Part shown: positions 49,960-61,129 of the stretch, one piece after another
Layout: each line of letters starts with the position of its first letter
Numbering within the stretch: the first letter of the stretch is position 1
Assembly: GCF_014805685.1 (NCBI RefSeq)
Contig: NC_060886.1
Location: 20,277,608 to 20,341,607 of the forward strand
DNA from: Silurus meridionalis
Taxonomy: Eukaryota; Chordata; Actinopteri; Siluriformes; Siluridae
Length of the DNA stretch: 64,000 nucleotides
Reading direction: 5' to 3'
Program-made: the position numbers and the translations under genes
Notes under the pieces: model-generated
Seen by the model: the letters and a program-made list of their open reading frames with translations, nothing else
Told to the model about the DNA's origin: nothing
Databases searched by the model: none

Positions 49960-50360
49960 TTTTTGTGCATTTGATCGGCTTCTGTTGGTCTGGCATCGTC
50001 AGTGCATCCTACATTTTATCAGGAAACAGAACAGTTTCCACTTAAATATTAATATATAGCTCGCATGGCATGCAAATGAGAGAACACCTTGGTTGAGTGT
50101 GTTTTACATAACAATTCAAGGGCACTAAAAGTTCTCCACTCCTTATGCACAAAACTGATTCGGCACATAGGACCTAATATGTTTTCTGCCCATTTTAGTT
50201 TTGATTGGCAAAATGTCCTAATAATTAGCTCCTAATTAGCTCTTAATATCCACCTAGGTCCATTACTGTGGTAAAAATAGTGTTCTTTCAGAGAACTGCG
50301 ATTAAATTGACCATTATGTTTAAGCAGTTCTGACATTGGCCAAGTGGGGAGCCTTGTTCT
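49960..50360. promoter_or_regulatory. Candidate regulatory element with octamer and homeodomain sites
   Basis: Octamer ATGCAAAT (50070-50077) in GCATGCAAATGAGAG and the tandem CTAATTAGCTC-type sites at 50221-50246. No repeat signature. Regulatory role inferred. Confidence 0.32.
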
Positions 50361-50545
50361 ATTTTGCTATAATCCATTTCTTTCTGAAGAAAACGATGGT
50401 TTTCACTGTAAAAAATAGAAAACAAATTAGTGAATCTGGCCAGGTGAGAGTGAGGGATGGTGTTAGAGCTGTGGAAGAAATCAATACAATGTAAATTATT
50501 AAGAGCTTAGGAATGCAGTAGTCTGAGCTAAGTGCAACAAGGAGG

Positions 50546-50564
50546 AGAGGTCTCTCTCTCTCCC

Positions 50565-50616
<52 letters not shown>
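50546..50616. repeat. (TC)n microsatellite
   Basis: About 30 TC units with one CCCG break near the start. Confidence 0.96.
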
Positions 50617-50617
<1 letters not shown>

Positions 50618-50620
<3 letters not shown>

Positions 50621-51060
50621 TCCTCATTAGTGGCTGGAAGTCAGGGATCCCTGAGACTGGGGAGGCAGAGTGCTCAGTGGGAGAGATGGCCCAGGCCCCT
50701 CACATCCCCAGCAAGCCCTGAGCTCCTGCTCCTTCACTCTCCCTGGAAGCTCATTAGTAAGAGCACTGATGCATAAGAGCTAGTCATTAGCTGAGCTCTC
50801 TGTTTTTTCCCTCCTTTACTTTAGCCCCCCTCCCTTCACATGTCTCCATCTTATGCTGTCTCTTTTTCTTACTGCCTCCCTAGGCGACTGGGTTGATCAG
50901 CAAGACTGCTGGCATTGCAGGTTTAACGGATAGAAGAGGCCCACTCATCTCCTCGATCTCCTCTCTCGGGCGGAGCTGTAATAAAATGGCCGTGCTGAGA
51001 GGCTTTGAGCTGTTCAGAAGGAGTCTATCCAGAGTAAACATCAGTGCTTGACCATGGCTA
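50618..51060. promoter_or_regulatory. GC-richer non-coding block, candidate regulatory element
   Basis: Stands out from AT-rich flanks, with CAGGGATCCCTGAGACTGGG, GCTCATTAGTAAGAGCACTG, AGCTAGTCATTAGCTGAGCT. No open frame with similarity and no repeat. Might be an enhancer or an unannotated exon of a non-coding RNA. Confidence 0.3.
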
Positions 51061-51899
51061 TTGCTATACTCCCTGCCTCTTGTCCTTTCTTTTTATATTT
51101 CTGACATTTTACTTTCTGTATATGTGACATTCAGACACGCAGTAGGCATTTAAATATCTAGGTTGATTAATGCTGACTGACTCTTAATAAACTTGCTCTG
51201 CTTCAAAAGTGATAATAACTAGAAAATGTGCATGTGTTTGCACCTTTAGCACACACAGATCCACTGGCCATCTCCATTTCAAGCTTGGAGCTATGGACGT
51301 GTTTTGTTTATTTATTTAAAATTTAAATGGTCCAATAAGGAAAACAGTTTTTTCACCTTCCAGTTTATATTCTGTAGTTCATAATAAGCTCCCCTTCATG
51401 TCTATATATAACTCTATGAATCCAGACAGTTTAGTGGTAAATAGCCACAAGCAACATATATTACTGATGTGTAAGAAGCATTAAATCTGTGTGACCACTG
51501 GCTGTATACTATATATTAACACAAAGAAGTAAATTAATACTTTTCAAGTTTTTTAATACTCTTATCAACATGGGCATGGACAAATGTGGATGCTTTATGC
51601 AAATGTATGTTTATTATTAGTGAAACCAGACTCAACAAAAAAGCATGAAGACAAAATATTCTTGTAAATGTTTTAAAGTAATTATGGTGTTTTAAATTAA
51701 TTAAATAATCAGGACACCAAACTGTTTCCACACGACGATTTTAATTGCCGGATGTGTGCATCACAAAAGATTTTGCTGCTTGATTTGAGACTTGGTGAAT
51801 CAGTAAATAAATGTTTAGTGATTAAAAAAACATTTTCACTGGAGTTTTTTTTTTAAATATCTGAGTAAATAAAGGACGTCATAAATAAATGTGTTGCAT

Positions 51900-52085
<186 letters not shown>

Positions 52086-52949
52086 AAAATCCGATTGAGC
52101 ACAGTATACTTTGATTTGCTTACTTATAATTATTTTAGAGCTAATGTAAGTGTGTACTATTTATTTCTTGATCTAGATCATGGTAAGTTCTTTTTGTTTA
52201 TTCAGCCCTTTGTTTTTATTCTGCCCCTAGAGTCTTCGCCTAACCCATTGCCCAATTTTTTTTAAATACCTTTTTAATTATTAAGAACTGTACTTTAGAA
52301 CCGTTTCATTTAATGTTTAAGACTGTGCCCCTCCTTCATGTTTAATGTATGAGCATTTTCAACAGGGTCATGGGTAAATGGGTGAACCTAGAATTAATTT
52401 ATCCCTCTGCCCCAGATAATAGTATTACCCAACTTATACTCTTCAAGTAAGATCATAAAGAAAATAGCAGTTCATTAAAGTTTCTAGTGCCACTACCTAG
52501 AGATCATTTTTTAAATCCTAGAGATCTGATCTATATATTTAGAAGTGCCTTGTTGTCAACATGTAAAATATATATGTAGAACACAGGTGTGTGAGGGTGT
52601 GTAAGATTCCTTAAACAGGCGACAATTTAGCATAGCTATCAGTTTGTTTTTGCATTTCAGATCACTTAAAAAAAAAAAACTCAAACAGTACAACAGAACA
52701 GTTCCATACAAGACTCACAGCTTTCACTCTGTCAGATTCAAACTCATGCTCCACAGGGTGTGTATGTGTGTGGGGGTGGTGTACATGCTTGTCTCTCGAG
52801 CTCTGCCAGTTATATCTCTCTCCAGTTACAGAAGTCAGTGTAAGCACAAACACAAATAAGTAGACTAACAAGATACAAGCAGGAATTATCACATATTAAC
52901 TAGATCAAACTGCCTCCACTCAATCCTTTGAAGATGCTTGACTGCATGC

Positions 52950-53310
52950 TCCCACTGCCACACACCCCCCTCTGGCCAATTCAGGCAGGGGAGCCTGCCA
53001 GCCCGCAGTCAACTACCCTACCATCTGTGCCCCCAGCCTGTGGACCACCTCAAACATGAATGGCTGAAAACCCAGATACCAATCAGTTCTACATGTTGGC
53101 ATCCTTTATGTGGTGTAGCCTTTGGACAGCCATGATCGAAGTGGGACAGTAAGTAAAAGGGCACCCCAATGAGGTGAGGACCACCCACCTGATGGCCAAG
53201 CACTCTTTCTAACAGCTTCTGGCTGCTGTAAAGCACAGGGTGTCCCTTCTGCCTCAACCACCTGTAGCAAAACAAACACATCCCTCTGCCTGATGTCTGT
53301 GTGCAGAACA
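52950..53310 (-). pseudogene. Ty3/Gypsy retrotransposon RNase H fragment
   Basis: Minus-strand pieces in different frames: ECLAIRWVVLTSLGCPFTY (about 53206-53150), AVQRLHHIKDANM and WYLGFQPFMFEVVHRLGAQM (to about 53027). These correspond to the RNase H region of Gypsy pol (the ECLAI and WYLALQPF-HR-G blocks). The TDH site of active copies is scrambled. No LTRs, protease or integrase recognised nearby, so a solitary decayed fragment. Confidence 0.72.
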
Positions 53311-53430
53311 AAAGTGAGAGAACAGTTCAACAGCTCAGAGAATACAATGGTAACTGTTATTATGAATCTGAAACCTCTGTCTTCTCAAACACATATGCAG
53401 ATCCTTTGTTACTTTAGCCTTTGTGCTGTT

Positions 53431-53435
<5 letters not shown>

Positions 53436-53498
<63 letters not shown>
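53436..53498. repeat. (TA)n microsatellite
   Basis: About 31 TA units directly preceding a Tc1 terminal repeat. Confidence 0.97.
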
Positions 53499-53501
<3 letters not shown>

Positions 53502-53779
53502 TACAGACCAAAAGTTTATATTATATTATATATACAGTACAGACCAAAAGTTTGGACACACCTGCTCATTCAAAGAGTTTTCTTTATTTTCATGACTAGG
53601 AAATTGTCGAGTCACACTGAAGGCATCAAAACTATGAATTAACACATGTATATTTATATACATAACAAAAAAGTGAACTGAAAATATGTCATATTGTAGG
53701 TTCTTCAAAGTAGGCATCAAGAGAATGCCAAGAGTGTGCAAAGCAGTAATCTAAGCAAAAGGTGGCTACTTTGAAGAAA
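53499..53779. mobile_element. Rearranged Tc1 fold-back fragment (family C)
   Basis: Starts with two tandem partial terminal repeats, CAGTACAGACCAAAAGTTT at 53499 and again at 53535 (36-bp offset). Inner part ACTGAAGGCATCAAAACTAT is typical of a widespread fish Tc1 family. GGTTCTTCAAAGTAG (about 53698) is followed by an inverted segment that ends CTACTTTGAAGAA, so internal sequence was flipped. The far terminal repeat is missing where the Tigger-like copy begins. Confidence 0.75.
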
Positions 53780-54433
53780 ATGTGTATCCCGGTACAGGTG
53801 CTTTCTCGGCCGCTTTCTCTGAAGCTCCCGGCTTCAATCGCGCATATGTGGTGCTTGTTTAGCATCATCACCAGCTCCTATTTAAACTTCCACACTCTCA
53901 CTGTCCGTTATTGTTGGTATATGTTGGTTCACGGTGGTCGTTGTTATCGCTCATGTGTATCCCGGTACGTGTCTTCCCACCGGCACTCTCTCAACGGCTG
54001 CTCTTTTCTTCCCAAAGCGCACCGCGGATTTCCCCCGATCCTGCCGGTGTTCATTCTATGCTTTTGCTCATGCCACGTTCCGCGCCGCCAAGCGCGGCTT
54101 GCCTCCGTTCATCGAATAACATTTAACAACAAAAGGCATATGTGCACTAACTAACAGCAGAGATTCACCAGTATACAATACAACACCTGTAGCAGCTGTA
54201 AGCCTTGATTTTTCCGCCACTTCCGCGAGTTCTTCTGCGGCTGCACCGAGATAACCAACGTTAAATGGCAAATTTTTCCCCCCTTGTGCTCGAGATATCA
54301 GGGTTTGGCGACATAAAAAAAGTCGACATAACCGATAAAAATGCTTAGAAAAAGCGAGAATTTGGCGGTTCCACTTCAAAAATGTCGACTTAATAGGGTT
54401 GTCAAGGTAACCGAGGGCGAGATAAGCGGATTC

Positions 54434-54438
<5 letters not shown>
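53780..54438 (-). mobile_element. Tigger-like non-autonomous element, copy B, truncated
   Basis: Reverse-oriented relative of 41743-42663: TIR at 54438 end reads TTCCACT; shared interior includes GCTTTCTCGGCCGC, CACTCTCACTGTCCGTTA, GTGCACTAACTAACAGCAG and TCCGCGAGTTCTTCTGCGGC. The far ~300 bp including the other TIR is missing. The first 16 bases (53780-53795) are a displaced copy of 53953-53968. Confidence 0.8.

Positions 54439-54511
<73 letters not shown>
54439..54511. repeat. (TA)n microsatellite
   Basis: About 36 TA units abutting the TIR of the Tigger-like copy B, probably grown from the TA target site. Confidence 0.97.
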
Positions 54512-54512
<1 letters not shown>

Positions 54513-57500
54513 TAATAGTTATATATTTATATATAATAAACAACACATTTCCAAAAATAGTTAGCCAATATTAAGAACTGCCTTACCCCTTTGTGGTCTT
54601 GAACAGACTACATTACCTAATCATGGACCAAGTAAAAACAAGATACCATATTCTAAGGTCCATACCATTTCTGGCAAAAAGAACCTTGACCAATGGAAGT
54701 GGGAACAATGGCACTCTTGAAGTAGGTGGTGGGTTCAACAGCTGACATTTGAAATATGCTGCACTTTACTGTGAACATTAGTGAGAATGTCTACCCAAAT
54801 GCCCCACATTGAATCAGGCTGTGATGGATGGTGTTCTGGTTACACCCTGAATTCACCAAAGCCTGATGTACATTGATACAATCCTGTTTGATAAGTAGAG
54901 GATTCTTGCAACACAACGTGGATCTGGAAATCCTGTCGGTTCCACCTGTATAGAGAGTGGAAATTGATGGTCACATCAGATGGAAAAGGGACAGCAAGTA
55001 GGGCCCAACATGGGGAGGGGTAGGGCAGATATGGAGAGAGAGGAAAAAAGTGGCATGACTGGACCATTGATTGTTGAAAACACTGGTCTCACTCAACCAT
55101 TCCTGTCAGGGGGCAGGAAACAAATTGCTCCAGTAGCACCAACTTGCTCTTTTCTGCATCTCACTCCTGTGCCTTCAACCTCCAGTGACAGAAGTCCTTC
55201 AAATGGTCTGCAATGACAAAGGAGCTTCTGACCTCAGGGAGCTGCAGCAACTGAAAAAACACCAGAGGTTCTATGACAGCACTGTAGAACCCTTGTGTTT
55301 AATTACTGTATCTATTGCACTTGCACAAAATGTGCACAATGCAGAAAGGCAGAAATGGGTCTAATTGTATTTCATAGTTTTATCATGCTTTCTCTCTGGT
55401 CAGTTACAGGAGTCACTGAAAGCATAAAAAAATACAAATTAAGTAAAATGGTAGACATGAGTGAGAATTGTGACATTATCCGCTGGTGTGACTTACAGTA
55501 ACTACTCTCCATCCACACCTGAATCCCGACTATGCTCCTGCTTCCACATTTGAAGTAATTCCTTATTAATTACTGCCTATTATAGCATCTTTTTTTCACA
55601 TTCACAAATACCCTTCTTGTAGCCTTTCAAAAATATATGCTCCCTGGACAAAATTATTAGGCAGATTTATATTCTAAATACTTTTGTGTCCAGGCCAAGC
55701 CTTCTATTTCACTATTGCATCTGTTAATTAATTTTAAGTTCTGTTCATTTATGTCCACTTTCCAAATCTTTTGTCATTTTGCAACCCAGTCAAAGGGAGA
55801 CTGTCTAAAAGGGTGTTTTTATATTAAACTACCTTTCCCCAGATGTATTAGGTGTTACTACTATTGGTTGCATTTTGACTCAAGAGTTGTCTGGAGAGCT
55901 TGTATTGAGTTATTAAATAACCTACAGTAAGTAAGGTAAGTAAGAGAGTTTACTATTAGTAGTTACAACTAGCTAAACAAGTTTGTTATTACAAAATTAC
56001 AAGTGTTGATGCACAATATGATATAACATAAGCCTCTGTCTGTGTTCTCTGGAGAACTGGATGAGTGCTCAGTGAAACCAGAGTCTATAGGATGAAATAA
56101 TGATGAGCTCTTGGCAGCAAAAGTACAATGAAAATCTCAAACAAATGGATTTCATATACAGACAGAAAATGTAACAATTTTATTTCACCTGTTGTGCTCT
56201 TTTACTTTAATACTTGAATGCTTTCACAGAGAACACTTAGTATTTGGCTATATCTGTGTGTGGGAGAGATAAAGACAGTACACCGAAGACTAAATAGCCC
56301 ATAGGTGGTTTAATTGTGTAAGATGAAAATAATGATCACAGAATTTGATCAGCTGCATTTAGGCTACCACTTTAAGTAAAGAACTTGTATTAATGGGATA
56401 GCAAGGGCTAACATCAATATAAAGCTCACATCAGATTTTTTTGCTGTTAAGAAAAATCTAATTATTTTGGATTTTGTTGAACCATGCACAAAAGCACCAA
56501 CATTATTTGCAAGAGAATTACACAGAATGGTATAATGAAGCTGGTCTTTCTAGCACAGATTGTAGATACAGGCAATGTATTACTGACAGTCATGATGAAC
56601 ACTGTAGAGAAGAATATTACCAAGTCGAGCTTTCTTGTATTTCCTACATAAAATTAAAATATTTAAATATAATATTATTAAACATTTTTCCAGATATTTA
56701 CTCATTTCAAGTCTGTAAATGTTTTGATGTACTGACTGAATTTTAATGTTCTAATTAAAAGCATGCTTGTCTGCCAATAGAACAAGAATATTTCAAGTGT
56801 CAAAGTTTACATGTTTAAAAGGCTTAATACTCATATTTGTTTGATTGTAATCTATACTTGGAAATACTAAAGTTTATTATTATTCAAGGTTGCTAAGATA
56901 TAATTTTTCAGTGAGATGATTATAAAGAGTGAGAGGCCTTACATTTGCCTGTGTTGTTTTTAGACTGCTTTGCTCTCCATGAGATGTCATCAGGAATGAT
57001 TAAAAGGAGTACTGTGAAATGCAATCATGGGTGCAATGAACATGTGCAATGTGGATTATTTACTCATCAATTTATCATCATTGTTTCCCTTAAAATGCCT
57101 TTTAAGAAGACACATAGCGGCACTATTTCAAATTATGGTACAGATTACACAAAAGGAGAAATCACAAATGGAAATTGTAATACTCTTTAGTTGAACACTT
57201 TACCAGATGCCATAAAATTTTATTTCATTATTTCAAAGGTGCTCGATTTCAGATTTTGTAATGTCACACTCTACAGTAAGTTTAAAGGCTCATTTGAAAT
57301 ACACTTAAGGCTTTAAGAATGGGAAGTTGTTTCTTATGTTTTTTTTACTTTGTCCAATAAGTTTAAATGTTTTACATTTTAGTAAAGCACTGTGTGTTTC
57401 TATTGAAAAACGTTGTAGTTGTCCCTGTTTATTTCTTTACTGAAGATATTGTGGAGAGATGTGAATAGTTTGCCCAGCAGGGGGCTCACACCTCTCACTT

Positions 57501-57900
57501 TTCCTTGTTCACCAGCAGCTGAACTGAACAGAGAGTCACGATACTCTACACACAGAAACCCAACAATGTTCCTGACTGATCTTATTACAAACTTGTGGCA
57601 ATTAAATAATTTATTTTGTCTATACAAATTAAAATGTATAAGTTGATTTTTGGAGCGCCATGATACTGTATGGATTATAGTGTTATGGAATTTACATGCA
57701 CAAATAACAAATGCAAGTCTGTATCTCAGAAAGTGTGTGCATGTGTGAGAGGTTACCATTAATCATTAGTATGCCAAAATTGAGATCTAATGATGTAGTA
57801 AATTGCTCAGCACTAGAGTTTGTTTTTCTACATATTTATATGCAGAATTTAGCTTTCTTGTCTAATATCCCCACTAGTGTAATCCCCATCACTGTAAATG
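54512..57900. other. Intergenic sequence, no gene seen
   Basis: 54600-55260 has even composition and may be an old repeat; its minus-strand frame 54840-55067 has no domain I can name. The rest is AT-rich. Frames at 56474-56746 and 57400-57759 show no similarity. Confidence 0.5.
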
Positions 57901-57929
57901 CCTTGTCAAGGTTTGTCAGAACAATTTCG

Positions 57930-58290
57930 GTCAGTATAATTCTGTGTGGCACTATCCAAGCAGGCAACTCTCCTGCCAATTAATGCAGCTTTTCAGTCCA
58001 TGTGCCCCTGCTGATAGATTCCCATCCAACACTGGCTGTCTTTGGCCATAGAAACCTTGACTTCTCGTTAAGGCTACAGCTAGCCAAGCACAAGCCTATC
58101 ACTGTATGTGAGTCAGGATTGTCAGCAATTAGCCGAAGCAGTGGGGTGATGGGACGGGGCACAGCCATTACCATGCATGAGCCGGCGTGGGCCTAAACAC
58201 GGCCTGAGAGCCCTGACAATGTTTGTTAACCCCAAGGGTCAGGGCTGATTCACTTCGGCCGACAGAAAACAAGATTTATGTAACTCAGAT
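57930..58290. promoter_or_regulatory. Candidate conserved non-coding element 1
   Basis: Repeat-free, balanced GC, with CTGCCAATTAATGCAGC, GTCAGCAATTAGCCGAAGC, ACCATGCATGAGCC and GACAATGTTTGTTAACCCC. Both strands are open in short frames only. Inferred enhancer-like. Confidence 0.4.
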
Positions 58291-58609
58291 CGATACAATC
58301 ACAGGTACTTTCATTGGAGTAAATAAGCAACTCTCCCTATCAGCTTAACATGGTTCTAATGTTTGTGTTTGTGTGTGCATCCTTTATACCTTCATAACCC
58401 AGGTAATGATGAATGTTTAAGCACCACTTAGGCAGAGGTGCTGAGAAACAAGTTGGCCTTAATTTGTTGGATCAGATGTATGGACATGTTGAGGCCACTG
58501 ACACTATTGTTGGGTGTTAGGATTCTGTATTGTTGGCTAATCAGTCTTCTAATTCCCCTGCATGCTTTTTAGTTCTTTTTTGTACTACCTCTAAGAAAAA
58601 AATACTAAT

Positions 58610-59410
58610 AAGCATCCCTCAGGCAGGAAACAGAAGGACTAATGAAAATGCTGCTCTTCATGGCGGCATGCAGTAAATTAAAGCGAGTGTCATCGTGGCA
58701 AGAGCGCTCCTCTGGCACGAGTTCTTTTATGTGCCAGACCTGCGTCTGTGATTTCATTAACACCACTTGTCAGCCAAACAACAATGGGGTGCACACCTGG
58801 CAGTGCTAGTGCAAATGGACACAGACAAATAAGCTACACACAAACACGCTGTACTGTACATTACAAAACAAAAAGCACATGCTGCCCTTCATGCAGTGGC
58901 ACACAATAACATACAATGCGGTTAATTTCCTCCACACTCAGTGTGAGGGAGAATTGGACCGCATGCTGACAGACGTGTGCTATTCACTGTGTATTGAACA
59001 GGCGACACAATGGGAGAATGCAGCCTCATGCCAACCTTCATTCTAAAGGGCTGCTCTCCAATTGATTAGACGGCTTGTGAAACAAACACTGGAGACAGAA
59101 GAGGGAACGTGGTGCTGGTAACAGCTGGGCAGGGTGCCAGAGGCAGCATCGGCACAGTCTGGCTCAGCTCCGTGCCAGTGCTACGGTGACAGGCATGAAT
59201 GGAACAGGCACTAGGATGCCTCAGAGTTCTCTTTTCCCAGTCCATGCCAAATTCTGAGCTCTTGACACACATGGCAAAGGCTGAAGATGTATTTGCTCTT
59301 TTATTCTCCAGAGCAAAGCGGCGAGGAGAATCCTTGTGTGAATCCTCTATGTTCACCACTGACTCAAGTTTGAAAACCAAGTGAGAGATCAAGCTCAAAA
59401 TCAATCAATC
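58610..59410. promoter_or_regulatory. Candidate conserved non-coding element 2
   Basis: GCAGTAAATTAAAGCGAG, TTTCATTAACACCACTTG, CAAACAACAATGGGG (SOX-like) and GGTTAATTTCCTCC, in 800 bp without a transposon or microsatellite. The 112-codon minus frame at 59066-59404 does not resemble a known protein. Confidence 0.38.
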
Positions 59411-60639
59411 AATTACAGAGTGTGCTGAGCTGCATCAGTAACCTGCTCTCAGGAATCCTCAAAGGTGAACCATCCTTATTGATTTGGAAGTAAAATCAGC
59501 CTATCCAGCCAAACTGTGGATATGTCATCTCCCAAGGACAAAGTGCTTCTACATCAGCACAACTGATGTTAATCCAAACCACAGAGAACAACCTCAAACT
59601 GGACAATTCACTTTTAACAGTTTTAACTTCCAGAATATGTCAGTGGGTTCCTACGTAAATTCCTCACTCCATTCCAAGCTCATTGATTTATTTATTTTTG
59701 TTAATACCCAACAGTTTGCACACATTCAACCTAATTATATATAGCTTATTAAACAACTTATCTTACAAATTACCTTTAGAACAACTAACCTTTAATATAA
59801 ATAACTGAGTAATACAATAAGACCTCAAGGAGTCAGTATACTGCTTGAACCTTTTACTTTATCCAGGCAACTGATTTGTGATTGTATGTCCTAGATCAAT
59901 ACACAGATAATCAATACTCAGATGAATGTAGAAACTATTTCTATTAACTTTCTAAAATTTTCTTTGCTTTCTTTGCTTACTAGCTAAGAGTGCTTTTCAC
60001 ACACAGTGAATGTCATGCTTTATCACATACACATACATAGTGAAAACACATACACAGGCTTAATAGATTCCATTTGTAAGACCTAAACACCAGTTGTCAA
60101 ATGATCCTGGATCAGTTATTAACACTGTATATAATAAGTGCACAAACCTGTATTATTTAATATCTGAATGCTATAAATACTGTAAGTGAACAATGCACAA
60201 AGAGTGACAAGTCTCCTGTTAAATGCTGTGACTGAATTAATATGGTAAATGCCTACAATTAATGTGAATTCTTAAATGCAGTTTACACATTTTTCATTTG
60301 GGGATGATCCAGATTATAACACCCTAGAAATGCAGTTTGAGATTTGTGCAAAAGATAAAGCATACAGTATATCAGGTCAAAAGAGTTTTAATAGATATTC
60401 ATATCTGCCAGAATATCCTTTAATTTCACCAATAACTGCAGTGCAACGATTACATGCAGCAGAATGGCAGAGCCTCAGAAAAAAATGTCTTAAAAAACAC
60501 ACACATTCATATAAAACACTAAACTATAACAAGTGTCCTCATTATTGCTCGGAAATGGTGATCTGAATTCATATGATGCGCCTAATCAAGGGAATTTGAA
60601 AAGATAATGTCACACACAGTGATGTGTGCACTAAGATAT

Positions 60640-60920
60640 TAGTTGATTAACAATCAGTCATCACCCATTAGAGGCTCCAACTTTAACAGGCGAAGATTAT
60701 TCTCTGGCCATCAATTTAATCACACATTACATCTGACAGAGAATGTGAGACAAATGAATCACGCAGCACTTAAAATATTGATTGCATGTATTAGCCCTGG
60801 GGTCACAACGGGAGCTGAAGCACAACTCAGGGCTCCAAGAGGCCAGTGGCACTTCGTAATGGGGGCCAGACACAAACACTTTCTGACTACACTTGAGTTT
60901 GCAATCTATGATTAGTGGCC
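60640..60920. promoter_or_regulatory. Candidate conserved non-coding element 3
   Basis: TTAGTTGATTAACAATCAG, GCCATCAATTTAATCACAC, AAATATTGATTGCATG and TTAGCCCTGGGGTCACAAC; closely packed homeodomain/PBX-like sites. Confidence 0.42.
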
Positions 60921-60957
60921 ACTTGAAAGTGTGTGCAAGCTTCCGAGCAATATCTCT

Positions 60958-60970
60958 TGCTCTCTTTCTC

Positions 60971-61039
<69 letters not shown>

Positions 61040-61040
61040 G
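60958..61040. repeat. (TC)n microsatellite
   Basis: About 33 TC units, with TTTC breaks, separating two candidate conserved elements. Confidence 0.96.
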
Positions 61041-61129
61041 CCTCTTTCTCTCGTTGGCCTGTAAAATAAAAGTTGGTGATTGGATAAATAGTACTAGATT
61101 ACTGTGCTGGAAAATGAAAACATATGCAC

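Larger units (their letters stand above)
47286..50545. other. Intergenic sequence with few repeats
   Basis: No coding exon recognised. TE-poor. 48560-48780 and 49960-50360 look unusually non-repetitive and are listed as candidate regulatory DNA. Confidence 0.5.

Noticed and set aside
52938..53330. New protein-coding gene on either strand
   Set aside because: The pieces fit a frameshifted Gypsy RNase H domain on the minus strand better than any intact protein.
54840..55067. 75-codon minus frame with an Ig-like YQTGLYQCTSG phrase
   Set aside because: Too short and isolated; no cysteine partner, splice sites or signal peptide in register. Probably chance or part of an old repeat.
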